Below, piece by piece: positions 11,699 through 24,000 of a stretch of DNA of 64,000 bases; position 1 is the first letter of the stretch, and every line of letters begins with the position of its first letter. A model generated the notes under the pieces. That model worked only from the letters and a program-made list of their open reading frames with translations. It had not been told where the DNA came from and made no database searches. Origin of the DNA: Euphorbia lathyris (taxonomy: Eukaryota; Streptophyta; Magnoliopsida; Malpighiales; Euphorbiaceae); NCBI RefSeq assembly GCF_963576675.1, contig NC_088915.1, forward strand, positions 31,091,501 through 31,155,500. The letters are read 5' to 3'. The position numbers were made by a program, and so were the translations under genes.

Positions 11699-13304
11699 GA
11701 TATAAGTATCCATCACGATATGATAAATCATGAATGCCTGCGGAGAATTCAAAAGGGTGAAGTCAAAATGGCATTAAGTAAGATGAAGTTGAAGAAAGCA
11801 GTAGGACCTGATGGCATCCCTATTGAGATTTGGAGATGTTTGGGAGAAAGAGGAATCGAATGGTTGACGACGTTCTTCAACAAAATTTGGAGAAACAATA
11901 AGATGCCATCAGAATGGAGGAAAAGTACCTTAATCCCTTTGTATAAGAACAAAGGCGATGTCCAAGATTGTGCCAACTATCGGGGAATCAAATTAATGAG
12001 TCACACTATGAAACTTTGGGAGCGAGTGATTGAACAAAGGCTAAGGAGGACGGTGAAGATCTCGGAAAACCAGTTTGGCTTTATGCCGGGAAGATCAACT
12101 ATGGAAGCCATCCATCTAATGAGACAATTAATGGAGCACTATCGAAATAAGAAGAAAGACTTGCATATGGTTTTCATTGACTTGGAGAAAGCATATGATA
12201 AGGTACCAAGGGAAGTACTTTGGTGGGCCTTGATAAGGAAAGGCATTTCGCGGAAATATATTGACATCATAAAGGACATGTATGAGGGAGTATGCACGAG
12301 TGTACGTACTAGTGTTGGGAAAACTGAAGAGTTTCCTATTACGATTGGAGTGCATCAAGGTTCCGCACTAAGCCCATTTCTTTTTGCCATCGTTATGGAT
12401 GAACTAACAAGTTCACTTCAAGATGGTATACCATGGTGCATGCTGTTTGCAGATGATATTGTGTTGGTTGATGAGACGAAAGAAGGAGTGGAGATGAAGT
12501 TGGAACTATGGAGGCAAACTCTAGAATCTAGAGGCTTTAAGTTGAGTCGAAGTAAGACAGAATATTTGGAGTGTAAGTTTAGCGGCCGTAGGAGTAGGGA
12601 GGCAGGGACAATCACCCTAGATGGGAGAGTTGTTCAGGCCTCGGATTGCTTCCGGTATTTAGGATCTATTATCCAAACGGATGGAGAAGTAGATGGAGAT
12701 GTTGCCCATAGGATTAAAGCTGGTTGGTCGAAGTGGAAGAGTGCTACGGGTTTCCTTTGTGATCCCGGCATGCCTAATAGATTGAAGGGAAAATTCTACC
12801 GGACGGCAATTAGACCAGCATTGTTATATGGTACAGAGTCTTGGGCAGTGAAACACTGCCACATCCATAAGATGTCGGTGGCGGAGATGCGTATGTTGAG
12901 ATGGATGTGTGGTCACACGAGAAAGGACCGGGTGCGTAATGAAATAATTAGGACAAAAGTAGGGGTCACATCTATTGAGAATAAAATGAGAGAAAACCGA
13001 CTAAGGTGGTTTGGCCATGTGAGACGTAGAGCGCTTGATGCGCCGGTTAGGAGAACCGAAGAGTGGCAAAGGGATGTAGTGGTGAGGGGTAGGGAAGACC
13101 TAAGCAAACTTGGAGGAGGGTGATCGAGAGTGATATGAGTTTATTGGGAATTGAGGAAAATATGGTAGTGGATAGGACGGAGTGGAGGGAGCGAATCTGT
13201 GTCGCTGACACGACTTGATTTTCACGGTTTTATATGATGGTTCATGTTAGCCGACCCCGAATCATTTCGGGACTAAGGCTTTGTTGTTGTTGTTGTTGTT
13301 GTTG
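11699..13304 (+). mobile_element. RTE-type LINE, 5'-truncated
   Basis: The insertion is bounded by a perfect 18 bp target duplication, CATGAGATTCACGTTGTA, at 11681-11698 and 13305-13322. The 3' end is a short GTT microsatellite (about 13283-13304) in place of poly-A, as expected for RTE-clade LINEs. The body carries an RT frame and a short 3' tail ending in AATCATTTCGGGACTAAGGC. The upstream endonuclease is missing, so the copy was truncated on insertion. A close relative is nested in the L1 at 34162-35375 on the opposite strand. Confidence 0.9.
11720..13207 (+). pseudogene. RTE LINE reverse transcriptase
   Basis: The frame 11720-13123 encodes a non-LTR reverse transcriptase. Landmarks are [15 protein letters not shown] near 11785, NYRGIKL near 11970, [10 protein letters not shown] near 12072, [12 protein letters not shown] near 12175, [12 protein letters not shown] near 12352, and the catalytic FADD box near 12448. 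A C-terminal region with WAVKHCH and [12 protein letters not shown] follows. Compared with the copy at 34.2-35.4 kb, a one-base deletion near 13090 changes the frame, so the true C-terminus continues out of frame to a stop near 13219. The upstream endonuclease is absent. In a full element this enzyme makes cDNA at a nicked target. Confidence 0.88.
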
Positions 13305-13322
13305 CATGAGATTCACGTTGTA

Positions 13323-15713
13323 ATTTCCTGTTTTTTCTTCCCGAATTGTAATCCAAATATAATTACCAAAAATCAATAAAAAATTAAAAAATCTTTTTTG
13401 TTGATTTTTTTTATGTTTTTGGTAGCCATTTGTGCTAGTTAAGCTTTTTTTTATAAGTGGAGCTAGGAACCCAAGAGGGATTTTTTCGGCCCTTGAGTAT
13501 TCGTCAATCGTTTCGTTTCTAGAAGTCAACTTTTAGGCACAATTATTTTCTTAGAAATACCAAAAATCATTTGGGAATTAATTTTCCGATACGCCCGCAC
13601 CACATCCACACACGTCAAGGTTGAAATTATGATATTTTGAAAATATCAGTAACAGTGTGGTTGTGGGTTGTCTCCCTATACGAGTGTTATTATATTTTTC
13701 TTCATGGAAAAGGAGAACAGTTTTGTCTATGATTACATAGATCTGGCTCATTAAGGATCATAAATCATTCTTGAAGAAAAAGATTATGGAATCAATTCTA
13801 TGTGGAGTTTGTTTTCCGTCGTTGTGCAAAAATTAGTTTGAAGCACTGTTTATCATTGTTCTATCACGATTTATGACATTGAAGATACATATTCAAACTT
13901 TTTAATTACTTGTATTAAAATTTACTATTTTTTTTTTCTGAAATAGTTACATTTTTCCTAAGGAAAAAAAAAACACCATCGAAATAACTGTTAAAGGTGT
14001 CTTTTCTCATATCAGTACAATAATTTAGGTAAGATCCCAAAAATACATTTTTGTTGAAGAAATTAAAATGGGTGGAATCTCATAATTGATAATGTTTTTT
14101 CTTTTTCATGTATATGAGTCGTACAATAATTATGATCCATTATTCATCATCATGTGTGTTTACAACATGAAACAAAAATTATGTAATAATTTGTTATATT
14201 AGAATGGTTGAAACCATAGATTTTTTTTCAAGTTACTGCTGTAAAAATTGTCTTCTAAAGATATAATTTTTCAAATTCTGCTCCAAATGGTTAGTGACGG
14301 AGTGTGTGTAAGAACCGTGAAAACTAATCTACTTCTACAAAAATTTACAGTTAATAATGACAGTGTTAAATAAAAATGCCATCTAAACCGTTTAGTCGCT
14401 CGAAATCAAAAATATGTTCCAATTTTTCTTTATCTTGCCCTCTAGTGCTTTTTTCTCCCCGAGTGGTTTTTGGCCACCTAGGTAAGCACGTATTCTTTTG
14501 TTTTTACCTTTGAGGCACTTTAGAGATTTTGACTAGTTAAACTTCTAACCTCTAATAGTGGTATTGGGTGAAAAGAGGTTTGAAAGAACTAATTGGATCC
14601 AAAAAACTTCTTTTAAGAGCTTTTTCAGCTAGCTTATCATCTTCTTATTTGTCATTTACTCAAACAGCTATTAGCAATCAGCTAAGTTTTACCAAATAAG
14701 TTTACATAATTAGCTAGTCAAATCAGCTAACCAAAAAGGTAATCTGCTAATAATTAATGTAATCGGCTATCAGCTAACAGCTATTTGTCAAACAGGGTCA
14801 TAATGTTTCTGGACTAGACATACTCCAATAGATCGGAGTTTAGTATTCTTTAAAGCTACTTGGTCTGTAATTGACAAGATCAGACTTGATTGTTGTAACA
14901 GATTGATTTTTGACGAAGTCGATGGAGATCTTTCAGACAAAACTATGAGATCGTGTGATTCCCTATGATGATTCTATGTGAGTTCTAATCCTGAATAATG
15001 GCTCGCACATTATAAATATCACGTGTTATATTCATCTAATCAATATAATTAAAAAGTTGTTATCATTATTAAAATTTAAACTGAATTATTTTTACTAACC
15101 TCCATTTAGTAATATTGCCAAATCTACTAAGGTCCATTATTTTATTGGATATCTACATACTTATATATAAGTGGCCGAGTGTTGAATAATTAATTAGTGC
15201 GAGGAGCATTAATTACCATTGAAAAAGAAGAAAATGTACATGTTGTTTCAATACGTACAGATGTACAAATATTAGCCGTTAAATCGTCTATTCAGTCCAA
15301 TTTCCACAATTTCCACAATTTTTATTTTATGCACATATAATTTAAAGAGTAAAGTGAAAAAAAAAAAAATCTCCAGAATTGACCGATTTATAAATATAAT
15401 TTCATAGTTTGAAAACTTACAAATAAGATTTATCTTTGTGCAGTTTGCATCTAAATAATTTTAGAGTCAATTTTTTGGTAAAAAACATACGTTGTTTACT
15501 TAATTTAAAAATCAGGTTTTATACACGGAGTGATTTATCAAATTAGATTTTTTAATTTTTTCAAATCACTCACTTTTAGATTAAATAGTTACACTATCAA
15601 AAAAAAAAATAAATAGTTACCATTTTTGACGGAATGTCTTAGATTGCAAACCCTTAACTTTTATTTGTAAGTTTTTAAAACATGACAATGTGTTTGTATA
15701 AAGATCATACCAC
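13323..15713. other. No gene seen
   Basis: AT-rich DNA with no supported gene. Around 14620-14805 there is a cluster of CAGCTA and AGCTGA words ending in GTCAAACAGGGTC, resembling the end of a common plant MITE, but both ends could not be defined. Confidence 0.35.
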
Positions 15714-16118
15714 ATGTTTTTCTTACTATTATTTTACTCTAACAATAATATAGTTGCTAACTGTTTTCTACTCTATAAATTATTTCAAAGATTTTATCTT
15801 TATTTGGTTCTATTGATCAAGGCTATTAGGCTCGAATCGGAAATCGACATGTTGTTCTTATTATTATTTTATTCTAATAATAATATAGTTGCCAACCGTT
15901 TCCTACTCTATAAATTATTTCAAAGATTTTATCTTTATTTAGTTCTATTGGTGAAGGTTATCAGGTTCGAACCGGAAATCGATGTGTTTTTCTTATTATT
16001 ATTTTACCCTAACAATAATATAGTTGCTAACTATTTCCTACTCTATAAATTATTTCGAAAATTTTATCTTTATTTGGTTCTATTGATCAAGGTTACCAGG
16101 CTCGAACCGAAAATCGAC
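15714..16118 (+). repeat. Three tandem copies of a 135 bp unit
   Basis: Units begin at 15714, 15849 and 15984. Each contains the segment AATAATATAGTTGC, and each unit ends with a variant of CGGAAATCGA. The period is a multiple of three, so a hydrophobic frame (15714-16172) runs through all copies. I treat the frame as a by-product of the repeat, because no family is recognised and no promoter is seen. Confidence 0.85.
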
Positions 16119-16683
16119 CAAGCAACCGTTCCGAACCCCTCCGGCTATTTGAACACTCAAATAAAGAGTTGAACCGGGTCTCGATGGTCCGGTCGGAAAC
16201 CGGTGTAACCTTGAGCTAAAAAAAATCGGGCGGGAAACAAATTTTTGAACATTTAGGAAAAAATACACATTATAACTAGCAAGTTGTGTAATGGACTTTA
16301 TTTCAATGTGGCGTTCGCTTTGTCCACATAGTACGGGTGTGCCCCTAACCCGATGATGCTTCGATTGCACTTTTGTGGGTGAAAGAGTTTTTCCCTATTA
16401 ATTGGTTGAAGGCTTGTAAATGGTATTTACTTATAAACTAATTAAAAATTTCATTCTTTTTCTATGTGAGATGAGAATGCTTGATTTTCTTTTATTTTCT
16501 TCCAAACTATTTCAAGTGATTCACTTTGAACATCAATTTCTCATCCATCACTTATCTGTTTTGAGTTTTTAATATATCGTTAAAAAGATCTCATGACGTA
16601 GAATACGTTGACATATTTCAAGTTATTCTAAACTACATTTACCCATTATATATTTAAGCCTCAAGCTGACAAAAAAAATAACA
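16119..16683. other. No gene seen
   Basis: After the tandem repeat comes a short GC-richer stretch (about 16130-16200, with GAACCGGGTC and GGAAACCGGT), then AT-rich DNA. Nothing codes convincingly. Confidence 0.3.
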
Positions 16684-16698
16684 AATCAAAAGTTGTTT

Positions 16699-17537
16699 TT
16701 TTTTTTTTTTGGTAGGAAAAGGAAAGGAAAAACAAACAAACAAAAAACCTAACCCGGGATCAGTCTAGGAAGGCTGACCCCAACCCTATCCTCTAGGAGA
16801 GTGGACAACAGAAAAGAAGGAGGAACAGAAATGGTAGAAACACCTAACATCCCCCCATGCCCAGCAGCTGCCAAGCGATCCGCCACGCGGTTTTGTTCCC
16901 TATAAATATGGGAGAAACTAAGAGCCTCAAAGGCAGGACGAAACCTCAAAATAGCTTTGATAAGATTCTGGCTCTTAAGACAAACAGCCTGGCTATCAGA
17001 AATCCTGTTGATTGCCTCCAAATTATCAGACTCCACCGATAGCCTTTTAACACCCATGCGTATGGCAAGTTTTATACCCGACAGAATACCTCAGAGCTCC
17101 GCAGAAAATGAAGAGCCCATCCCCAAGTTATGGGTAAACCCAGCCAGCCAAGCGCCACCAGCATCCCGAAGAACTCCTCCAGCAGCAATTCTGCCATTGC
17201 TAAGGCAGGAGCCATCCGTATTCAACTTCACAACCCCTTCTCTAGGCTTACTCCAACCAACTAAATTGACCACTTTATCCGGGGAAGGTCTAACAATGGG
17301 CTCTCCTTCAAAGCTTTTTGTAATAACAGAGAGCTTTTTCGAGAAGTAATCAAGTAAGTCAGGAATAATGACAGTCTTCTCAGCAAATAATTCTTCATTC
17401 CTCCATTTCCAAATTTGGTGACAGATAATAGCGAAGAAAATGTCACCGTGCTCCATATTGGCCAACAACTTCCCATTGGCTCCTTCAGAGAACCAGTCAA
17501 CTTCAGAATGAGCCATGAAAGAAGGAAGGGTGTGGTG
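16699..17537 (-). mobile_element. 5'-truncated L1 LINE with target duplication
   Basis: The minus strand encodes the C-terminal third of a plant L1 ORF2: a linker (EVDWFSEGANGKLLANMEH), then an RNase H domain (VKLNTDGSCLSNGRIAAGG, later REQNRVADRLAAAGH) and the end FPRLIPG-like SLPRLIPG. One in-frame TGA at about 17091 replaces a Trp codon. Poly-A is seen as the T run from 16696. The flanks AATCAAAAGTTGTTT at 16684-16698 and 17538-17552 are a 15 bp target duplication. The insertion was truncated at its 5' end. Confidence 0.9.
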
Positions 17538-17552
17538 AATCAAAAGTTGTTT

Positions 17553-18106
17553 ATAATTTGCTTTGGATATATAATTTATAAAAATAATTTTAAATTAATT
17601 TTAAATATTTAATATAAGTATATTATTTGTTTATTTATTACGTCATCTGATATGATCAATCCGAACCATTCGATTCGACCAAGTGATCCATGATCCAACT
17701 ATTAATCCGGTTTAATGTACGGTCCGATTCTGATAACATTGTTATTGATGCAATAAAAAAAATTATAAAAACTAACTGTAAGCCTTTTAAAATAAAATTA
17801 TTTACATGAAATTTATAAATATAATAATATTTAATGTTTATTCAATATTGATAATTTTATTGCTATAATATTAAAAGTATAAATTTTCATTTTACAAATA
17901 TCAAATTTAAGTGGTTTCAGCGGTGATAGAAATTGTTAACGGCTAAACTTGACATAATTCACCATGTTTATTGACAAAGTTATAGATAAATTTTGAAGTT
18001 ATATTGGAACCGACCTAAAGCTTGACACCAACCGAAAAATAGGGAATCCTTCTAGTGAGATCCACACACTGAACTCTATCATTAGTAAATTTATAAATTA
18101 AGTTGA
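17553..18106. other. No gene seen
   Basis: AT-rich DNA between an L1 fragment and a MITE, with no recognisable feature. Confidence 0.3.
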
Positions 18107-18115
18107 TTATTTTGT

Positions 18116-18632
18116 GGGTTAAGGTGCGAAAATACCCCTAACGTTTTGGGTCAGGAGCAATTTTACCCCTAACGTCTAAAATGGTGCAATTTTACCCCAA
18201 CGTTGGAAGTCAAGATCAATTTTACCTCTAACGTTAGTAAATTGGATCAATTTCAAACACTATTATAAAACAAATATATTTTTGTTCATTATTTTACACC
18301 AATTTCATAATAATTCGTTCTAAAAAAGGGATTTCATGTTTTTTATAATTTAATAATAGAATTTGAGATTAATATTTATAAATTCGGTGGATTTTTTGAA
18401 TTTTTTTTGTCTAATCCGTACAAAAAGACAATATATATTTTTTTTTTCACATCCCAGCGAATGTTTGTGATTCGTTACTGATAAAATGACACACGTATGA
18501 AGTGTAGATAACAAGATTCATGACCGAGAAGATAGTTTGATGAATTATTCCTCAAATTGACCCAATTTATTGACCTTAGGGGTAAAATTGCTCCTGGACC
18601 AAAACGTTGGGGGTATTTTTGCACCTTAACCC
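18116..18632. mobile_element. Mutator-type MITE, 517 bp
   Basis: The ends are inverted repeats of about 60 bp or more (GGGTTAAGGTGC at the left; its complement GCACCTTAACCC at the right), continued by the CAATTTTACCCCTAACG pattern. The flanks TTATTTTGT at 18107-18115 and TTATTTTTT at 18633-18641 match at eight of nine bases, as expected for a Mutator-type 9 bp duplication. It is noncoding. Confidence 0.78.
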
Positions 18633-18641
18633 TTATTTTTT

Positions 18642-19526
18642 ATTACGCCATTAATCCTTTATAAATTTACATCGAAGCCATTAATAATTTTATAAACCTA
18701 CAGAATAATTAGAAATCTTACTTCAATCTTTGAAATAAGAAGTAAATAATGAAAGACTGGTGTATAAAAATACGAAAATGTTAAAACAATTTGAGTGGAA
18801 CATGGTTTATGTAGAAGGGGAATTGTTAGTCAATGATTATAATTTTTTTTTTTTTGGGTAGAAAGTCAATGATTATAATTTAATTTATAGCCACCTCATC
18901 ATGTAATGTAATGATGTTGCCTGCCAAACTTGGCTAAGTTTCAGAATGAATATACCAAAATTTGTAGTGAGTGCTGCAACCATGACATGACTATACCATC
19001 ACCTCCTTTGTACCAATATAGGAATCTCAACTTTCATACATTAATTATTTTATGACATAAAAGAGCTCAAATTTGACCTCATCGAACAAAAAAAAAATTT
19101 GAAAAAATGATTCAGCTAAAAAAAGATTCAATGTATTACTACAACATATATAAAAAAAATAAAATAGAAACCTGTTAAAATGTTAATTTTTTTTGGTAAC
19201 AACCTGTTAAAATATTAATAAATAAAGATAATCACAACTTCTTTTTTTTTTACTAATATAGTTATAAAAAATTAATAAAAAATTTACCAATAAATTTATT
19301 TGGGCAGTCAAATATAATTGGCAAACCAAATTATTCAAATTTCCTATTAGATAGAGAAATTTGCACTTCTAATAAGAGAAATTTGCACTTCTCCAAAAAC
19401 ATTAGATCGTATTTTAAGCTTGACCTTATTTTTTATGTGTTCACTGCATATACTGTAGATATCAATATGACATTTTTAATTACACAAATATAAGAAATGC
19501 TGCACAGTAATCCCATTCATAAAGTG
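18642..19526. other. Upstream region of the acyltransferase gene
   Basis: AT-rich intergenic DNA with several poly-T and poly-A runs. No coding region or clear element was found. Confidence 0.3.
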
Positions 19527-19536
19527 TATATATATA
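19527..19536 (+). promoter_or_regulatory. TATA box of the acyltransferase gene
   Basis: An alternating TATATATATA run lies 67-76 bases before the start codon at 19603. This is a suitable distance for a core promoter with a short leader. Confidence 0.5.
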
Positions 19537-19602
19537 CGCATGGCAGTGAGAGGGTGATAAACTGAACCAAAACACAGCCTTTTCTCCATAAAAAAGAGAT
19601 AG

Positions 19603-20952
19603 ATGGAGGCACAAGTTCCAAACCAAAGAAACTTTGAAGTAAACCTAACCAAAAAGAGAGTTGTGAAAGCTTCAAATCACTTGCCAAACTCCCAAGTAAT
19701 AGCTCTATCAAATCTTGACCTCCTTTCCGGCCGATTTCCGGTGACATATGTTTATTTCTATGATAATCCTCAATCTGCTAGCTTTTCCTCCATCATGGAA
19801 TCTCTAGCTAACTCCCTTGCTGAAAATCTAAGTTATTATTATCCCTTTGCTGGGCGTATTGTTCAAAATCCAGTGAGTAATGAGCCTGAGATCATATGTG
19901 ACAACAATGGAGCTCTTGTTGTTGAAGGCAATGCTAACATTTGTTTGAAGAATTTAGATTTTTACAACCTTGACAAATCTCTACAAGGAAAGCTTGCATC
20001 CATAACCTCTGATTTTCCTACACAAATCCAAGTCATACAATACACTTGTGGAAGCATTTCTATCACATTTTCCTTTGATCATGCACTTGGAGATGCAAGT
20101 GCCTTCAGTAAGTTCCTCCTATCATGGTCTAATACTGCTCTAAATAAGCAATCATCTTTCATACCAGACCACCGGAGAAATCTTCATCCTCGTTGTCCTC
20201 CCCGTTATCACCCATCACTGGATAGAACTTTTGTCAAGTGCAGCATGGAAGATATAATGAACATGCCACCGAATGACATCTTGCTCAAGCGCCTTTATCA
20301 TATCGACATATCAAACATCAATCATCTGCAACATATCGCTTGCTCAAATGGCAACAAGAGAACGAAAATTGAAGCATTCTCAGCCTACATATGGAAGATT
20401 ATGGTCACGGCTATTGATAAAAAGCATGAAAGGTGCAAAATGGGATGGCTAGTTGACGGGCGTGGAAGAATGCATGGGGCTCAAACTTCATTTTCAAACT
20501 ATATTGGAAATGTATTGTCAATAGGTGTTGGAGAGGCAACTGTTGCAGAAATCAAACAAGCTTCCATCTCAGATATAGCTACTAATGTTCATGAGACCAT
20601 ATTGAAGGTTGCAAATCAAGAGCATTTCATGGATTTGATTGATTGGATTGAATGCCACAGGCCTGGTTTGATGCTACCATATATCGTCTTAGGCCGTGGA
20701 GGTCCGGCTGTAGTCCTCTCATCAGGTCGGAGGTTTCCAGTTGCAGAACTGAACTTCGGATTTGGTAGTCCTGTGCTAGGCACAGTCTCTTCTACCATAC
20801 AAAGAATAGGAGTGGCTTACTTGAACCAAAGGCCAAGTGCCAGGGGTGATGGCTCATGGACCGTGTCAGCTATCTTGTGGCCGGAATTAGCTGCTGCCTT
20901 GGAGTCAGACTCCATTTTTGAACCAATGACAGCTAGTCATCTTCTACTTTAA
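19603..20952 (+). CDS. BAHD acyltransferase, single exon
   Basis: A 449-residue protein without introns. BAHD enzymes transfer an acyl group from a CoA thioester to an alcohol or amine in the cytosol, in the making of phenolic esters, volatiles or hormone conjugates. The catalytic HXXXD motif is HALGD at residues 160-164, and YYYPFAGR lies at 78-85 as usual. The second family motif, normally DFGWG near the C-terminus, reads NFGFG at about 384-388. Length fits the family (430-480). The start is chosen because it follows a TATA box by about 70 bases and opens the frame after in-frame stops. AATAAA at 21091-21096 may serve polyadenylation. The substrate cannot be told from sequence alone. The overall look is closer to the coniferyl-alcohol and hydroxycinnamoyl transferase side of the family than to the anthocyanin side. 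Confidence 0.92.
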   Translation: MEAQVPNQRNFEVNLTKKRVVKASNHLPNSQVIALSNLDLLSGRFPVTYVYFYDNPQSASFSSIMESLANSLAENLSYYYPFAGRIVQNPVSNEPEIICDNNGALVVEGNANICLKNLDFYNLDKSLQGKLASITSDFPTQIQVIQYTCGSISITFSFDHALGDASAFSKFLLSWSNTALNKQSSFIPDHRRNLHPRCPPRYHPSLDRTFVKCSMEDIMNMPPNDILLKRLYHIDISNINHLQHIACSNGNKRTKIEAFSAYIWKIMVTAIDKKHERCKMGWLVDGRGRMHGAQTSFSNYIGNVLSIGVGEATVAEIKQASISDIATNVHETILKVANQEHFMDLIDWIECHRPGLMLPYIVLGRGGPAVVLSSGRRFPVAELNFGFGSPVLGTVSSTIQRIGVAYLNQRPSARGDGSWTVSAILWPELAAALESDSIFEPMTASHLLL

Positions 20953-21096
20953 ATCTTCTTTCCTCTCGACTTGTTTCTACTGATCCATTAGTTGTCTGTC
21001 AGAAAATGCAACGAAATATGAGAGCAGTTTATGTATATTATGCACTAAACTTCATGCAAACACTATTCAATTAAGAAATCTCTAGCTATGAATAAA

Positions 21097-24000
21097 TTTA
21101 CAGAAAAGGCTATATCCATCTACCAAATATACTCAAATCCAAATGTTAACATTAATCCAAAATGACACAATAATACAATGCTCATTTGATGCAAGTGCCA
21201 TCATCACTCAGTACTTGAACCCCTATCATTAATTTGACAGGCGGAAAATCGGTCCAGCTGGCAACTAGCATCTTCCTTACAGCAAGACTCATAATTCTGA
21301 ATGATGAAAAGTAACGAGAAAAACCCACATCATATAACAGAGATTATAACTTCATGCAGATAGCTGCTTAAAGAAATATTTACCATACTCTTCAACATGT
21401 TTAAGTCTTGAGAACCTTGGGCGTCCTGTAAATGAGTGAATCAAATCTTCAAGAGTGTAGTTTATGCCATAAAATTTTCAGAAGATGAACAATTACTTCA
21501 ATTTTGCTGTTATTGCATGCGCACAACTTACAAGTTACAGCTTCAAAATGGACATTTAACCATAAATTTAATAAAAAACACATCGTATTTTCTAATTGTC
21601 ATTTCTATCATATGGCTATAGAAACTATTCTAATCATCAATGGATTCTGTTACAGGAATATATCAAATGTCCAACTTCGCAGGAGAGAGCACGGCTTTGA
21701 CTGATTTCATTCTGTCAGCATTGACTCCTCCATGCTTATCAAATAGATAGTCCGATTCAAGCCTTAATGGTTCGATGATCCTCATTCTAGTGCAGCCACC
21801 TTAACTGCCATTTTGAGATACAAAGATAAGCAAAAACAAATAAAAAGATTATGGTTGAAAAAAGACAGATCCTCCATTGCTTACAGAGAACAACTGCATG
21901 AGCATGAAGCACAATAAGCAACTATGGGCGCAACTGGTTGATAACCTCTTCGTATTGCACGATATTCAGGGTAGCATGCTAAGAGAACAGTTCTCATTTT
22001 TTATGTTCTGAAATAATATCAGCTATTGATGGAAAAAGTGGCAACAACACACAATCTTTGGTTTAAAGGGCAGTCATAGCCCTCCAAAGTTTGCCTAACA
22101 GTTCCATTAGCCCCTGCAAAAAAAAAAAAAAAAACAAAGAAATAAAAATTAATATCATTGGAAAGCAGAATATAGAAAGATACGCACAACAAAGAAAAAA
22201 AAAGACCAAAGGACCAAATCATGTGCATTTGTAACAAACTAACAACGATGGATCATTTATGCAAATCCACATAATGAAGGGTCGATGACATTCTTATCAA
22301 ATAAGATTGGATAAAACCTCATTGTCTAAAGAAGAAAAGGTGGGAGAAGGTAAGACTAGAAATCTCCATCTGGAAATAATGGAAAGTAACTTCAAAGTTG
22401 AATTCTTAGGAACTAAGAATAGGTAAGGATGTCCCCTATCTCTGTGCAACTTTGAAATCAAGCAAGTTTTAGCCCCTTGGATATTTTTTTAAGAGCATTA
22501 ATTCTTATTATGCATCCATTAAGCCCCGTTTTACACGTGCCGCTAAGTCACACATGGTTAAAATGTTCTCATAAATGTATTAAAAAGGACATTTAAAGCA
22601 ACCTAATAGACCCGCTTTAATAAGGGCCAAATTTGGCAAGCAATAGAAGTACATGAGCTAAATTAACAAATTCTGCGGACTACAAGCTCTCACTACAATT
22701 TCAATTGTTCAAACCCCCTTTGAAAGCTCAATAAGCATGAAAAACTAATTTCATCAAGGGATTTGTAAACAAATATAAAGCATAGCAGGGTAAATCATAC
22801 AGCATGGAGCTCAAGAAAGCAAATTCAAAAACATTTATTATTATGGGTCCAGATTTCAAAGCCTTAATTGGGTAAACCTCTATAGCTGTACATAAATCTT
22901 TATTTAAGTAAATTAGGCAGGTTAAAAGGCAACATCAAAATTATTTTCAACCAATTCAATTAAGAGGTCAATTCAATTACTATTGTAAAATATTTCAGTT
23001 TCCAAAAAGTGGAATTTCCAGAACACCAGCCGAGCAATGAAAATCTATTTTCTAATACATCCTTCACACCTTTCCCATTTCCAACAGATTTTGTGAAACT
23101 GGTATCAGTTTCAAGTTTTCATTAGAGTTTTGAAAACCAGTAATTCTTCATATATCTAAAACTCAGAAATTCATATTAAAAAAAAAAGTCAGAAGTTGCT
23201 TGTATGCTTGAATTTCATCATTTTGGGACAATTGACAAAGCATCAAAAGAAAACAAAATTGCAAATTCTTCAAGCACAACTGAATTGGATAATGGAGATG
23301 TGAACAGCAGAAGAAATCGGAAAACTAGAAGCCACAGATAAACAAATCATAGCTTCTGATAAGGTCTTATATTTAAAGAAAACTCCTATTCAGAATCCTC
23401 ACAACACTAAATATTGGAACTCAATTAGATTACTACCTGACTATTATTAGGTTTCTTTTCTCCCCATGTAAAAATTGTAATGCTATAAAGAATCTGAGTA
23501 ATATCCAGGCAATCCTAGACTTTGAAAAGCATTAAAATCAAACCAAAATCATGTGTATTGCATTGGACTGTTATAGTCATCCATTGATTCGATATGCCAA
23601 GTTTTTTTATCTTGTGCATAAAACATGGCAAATGGATCATGAAGAAAAGAGAAGTATTTAATCATTCTTTATTCTTAAAATTATGTTGAGGAGTTCTTGT
23701 GAGCATATTATACATAAAGGCAGCATTTAGCTATAACATAACAAATGCTGCTAATGAATAGATAATACACACTGCAATTCCAACTGAGCCATCTGAGAGT
23801 GTTCGAAGGGAGAATAGACAGTAAAAAAAAAAAAAAAACAGGAAAGAAAAGTGAAGAAAATAGTTCGGGACAAGAGCCAGAAGTACCTTGGAACTTTCAA
23901 TATTTGAACCATCTACTTCCTTCCACTAACTGATAGATTGTCTCGTCTAATTTCATTCTTTAATACCCTTCCTTTAGTGATTTGGTCCCACATATCGACC

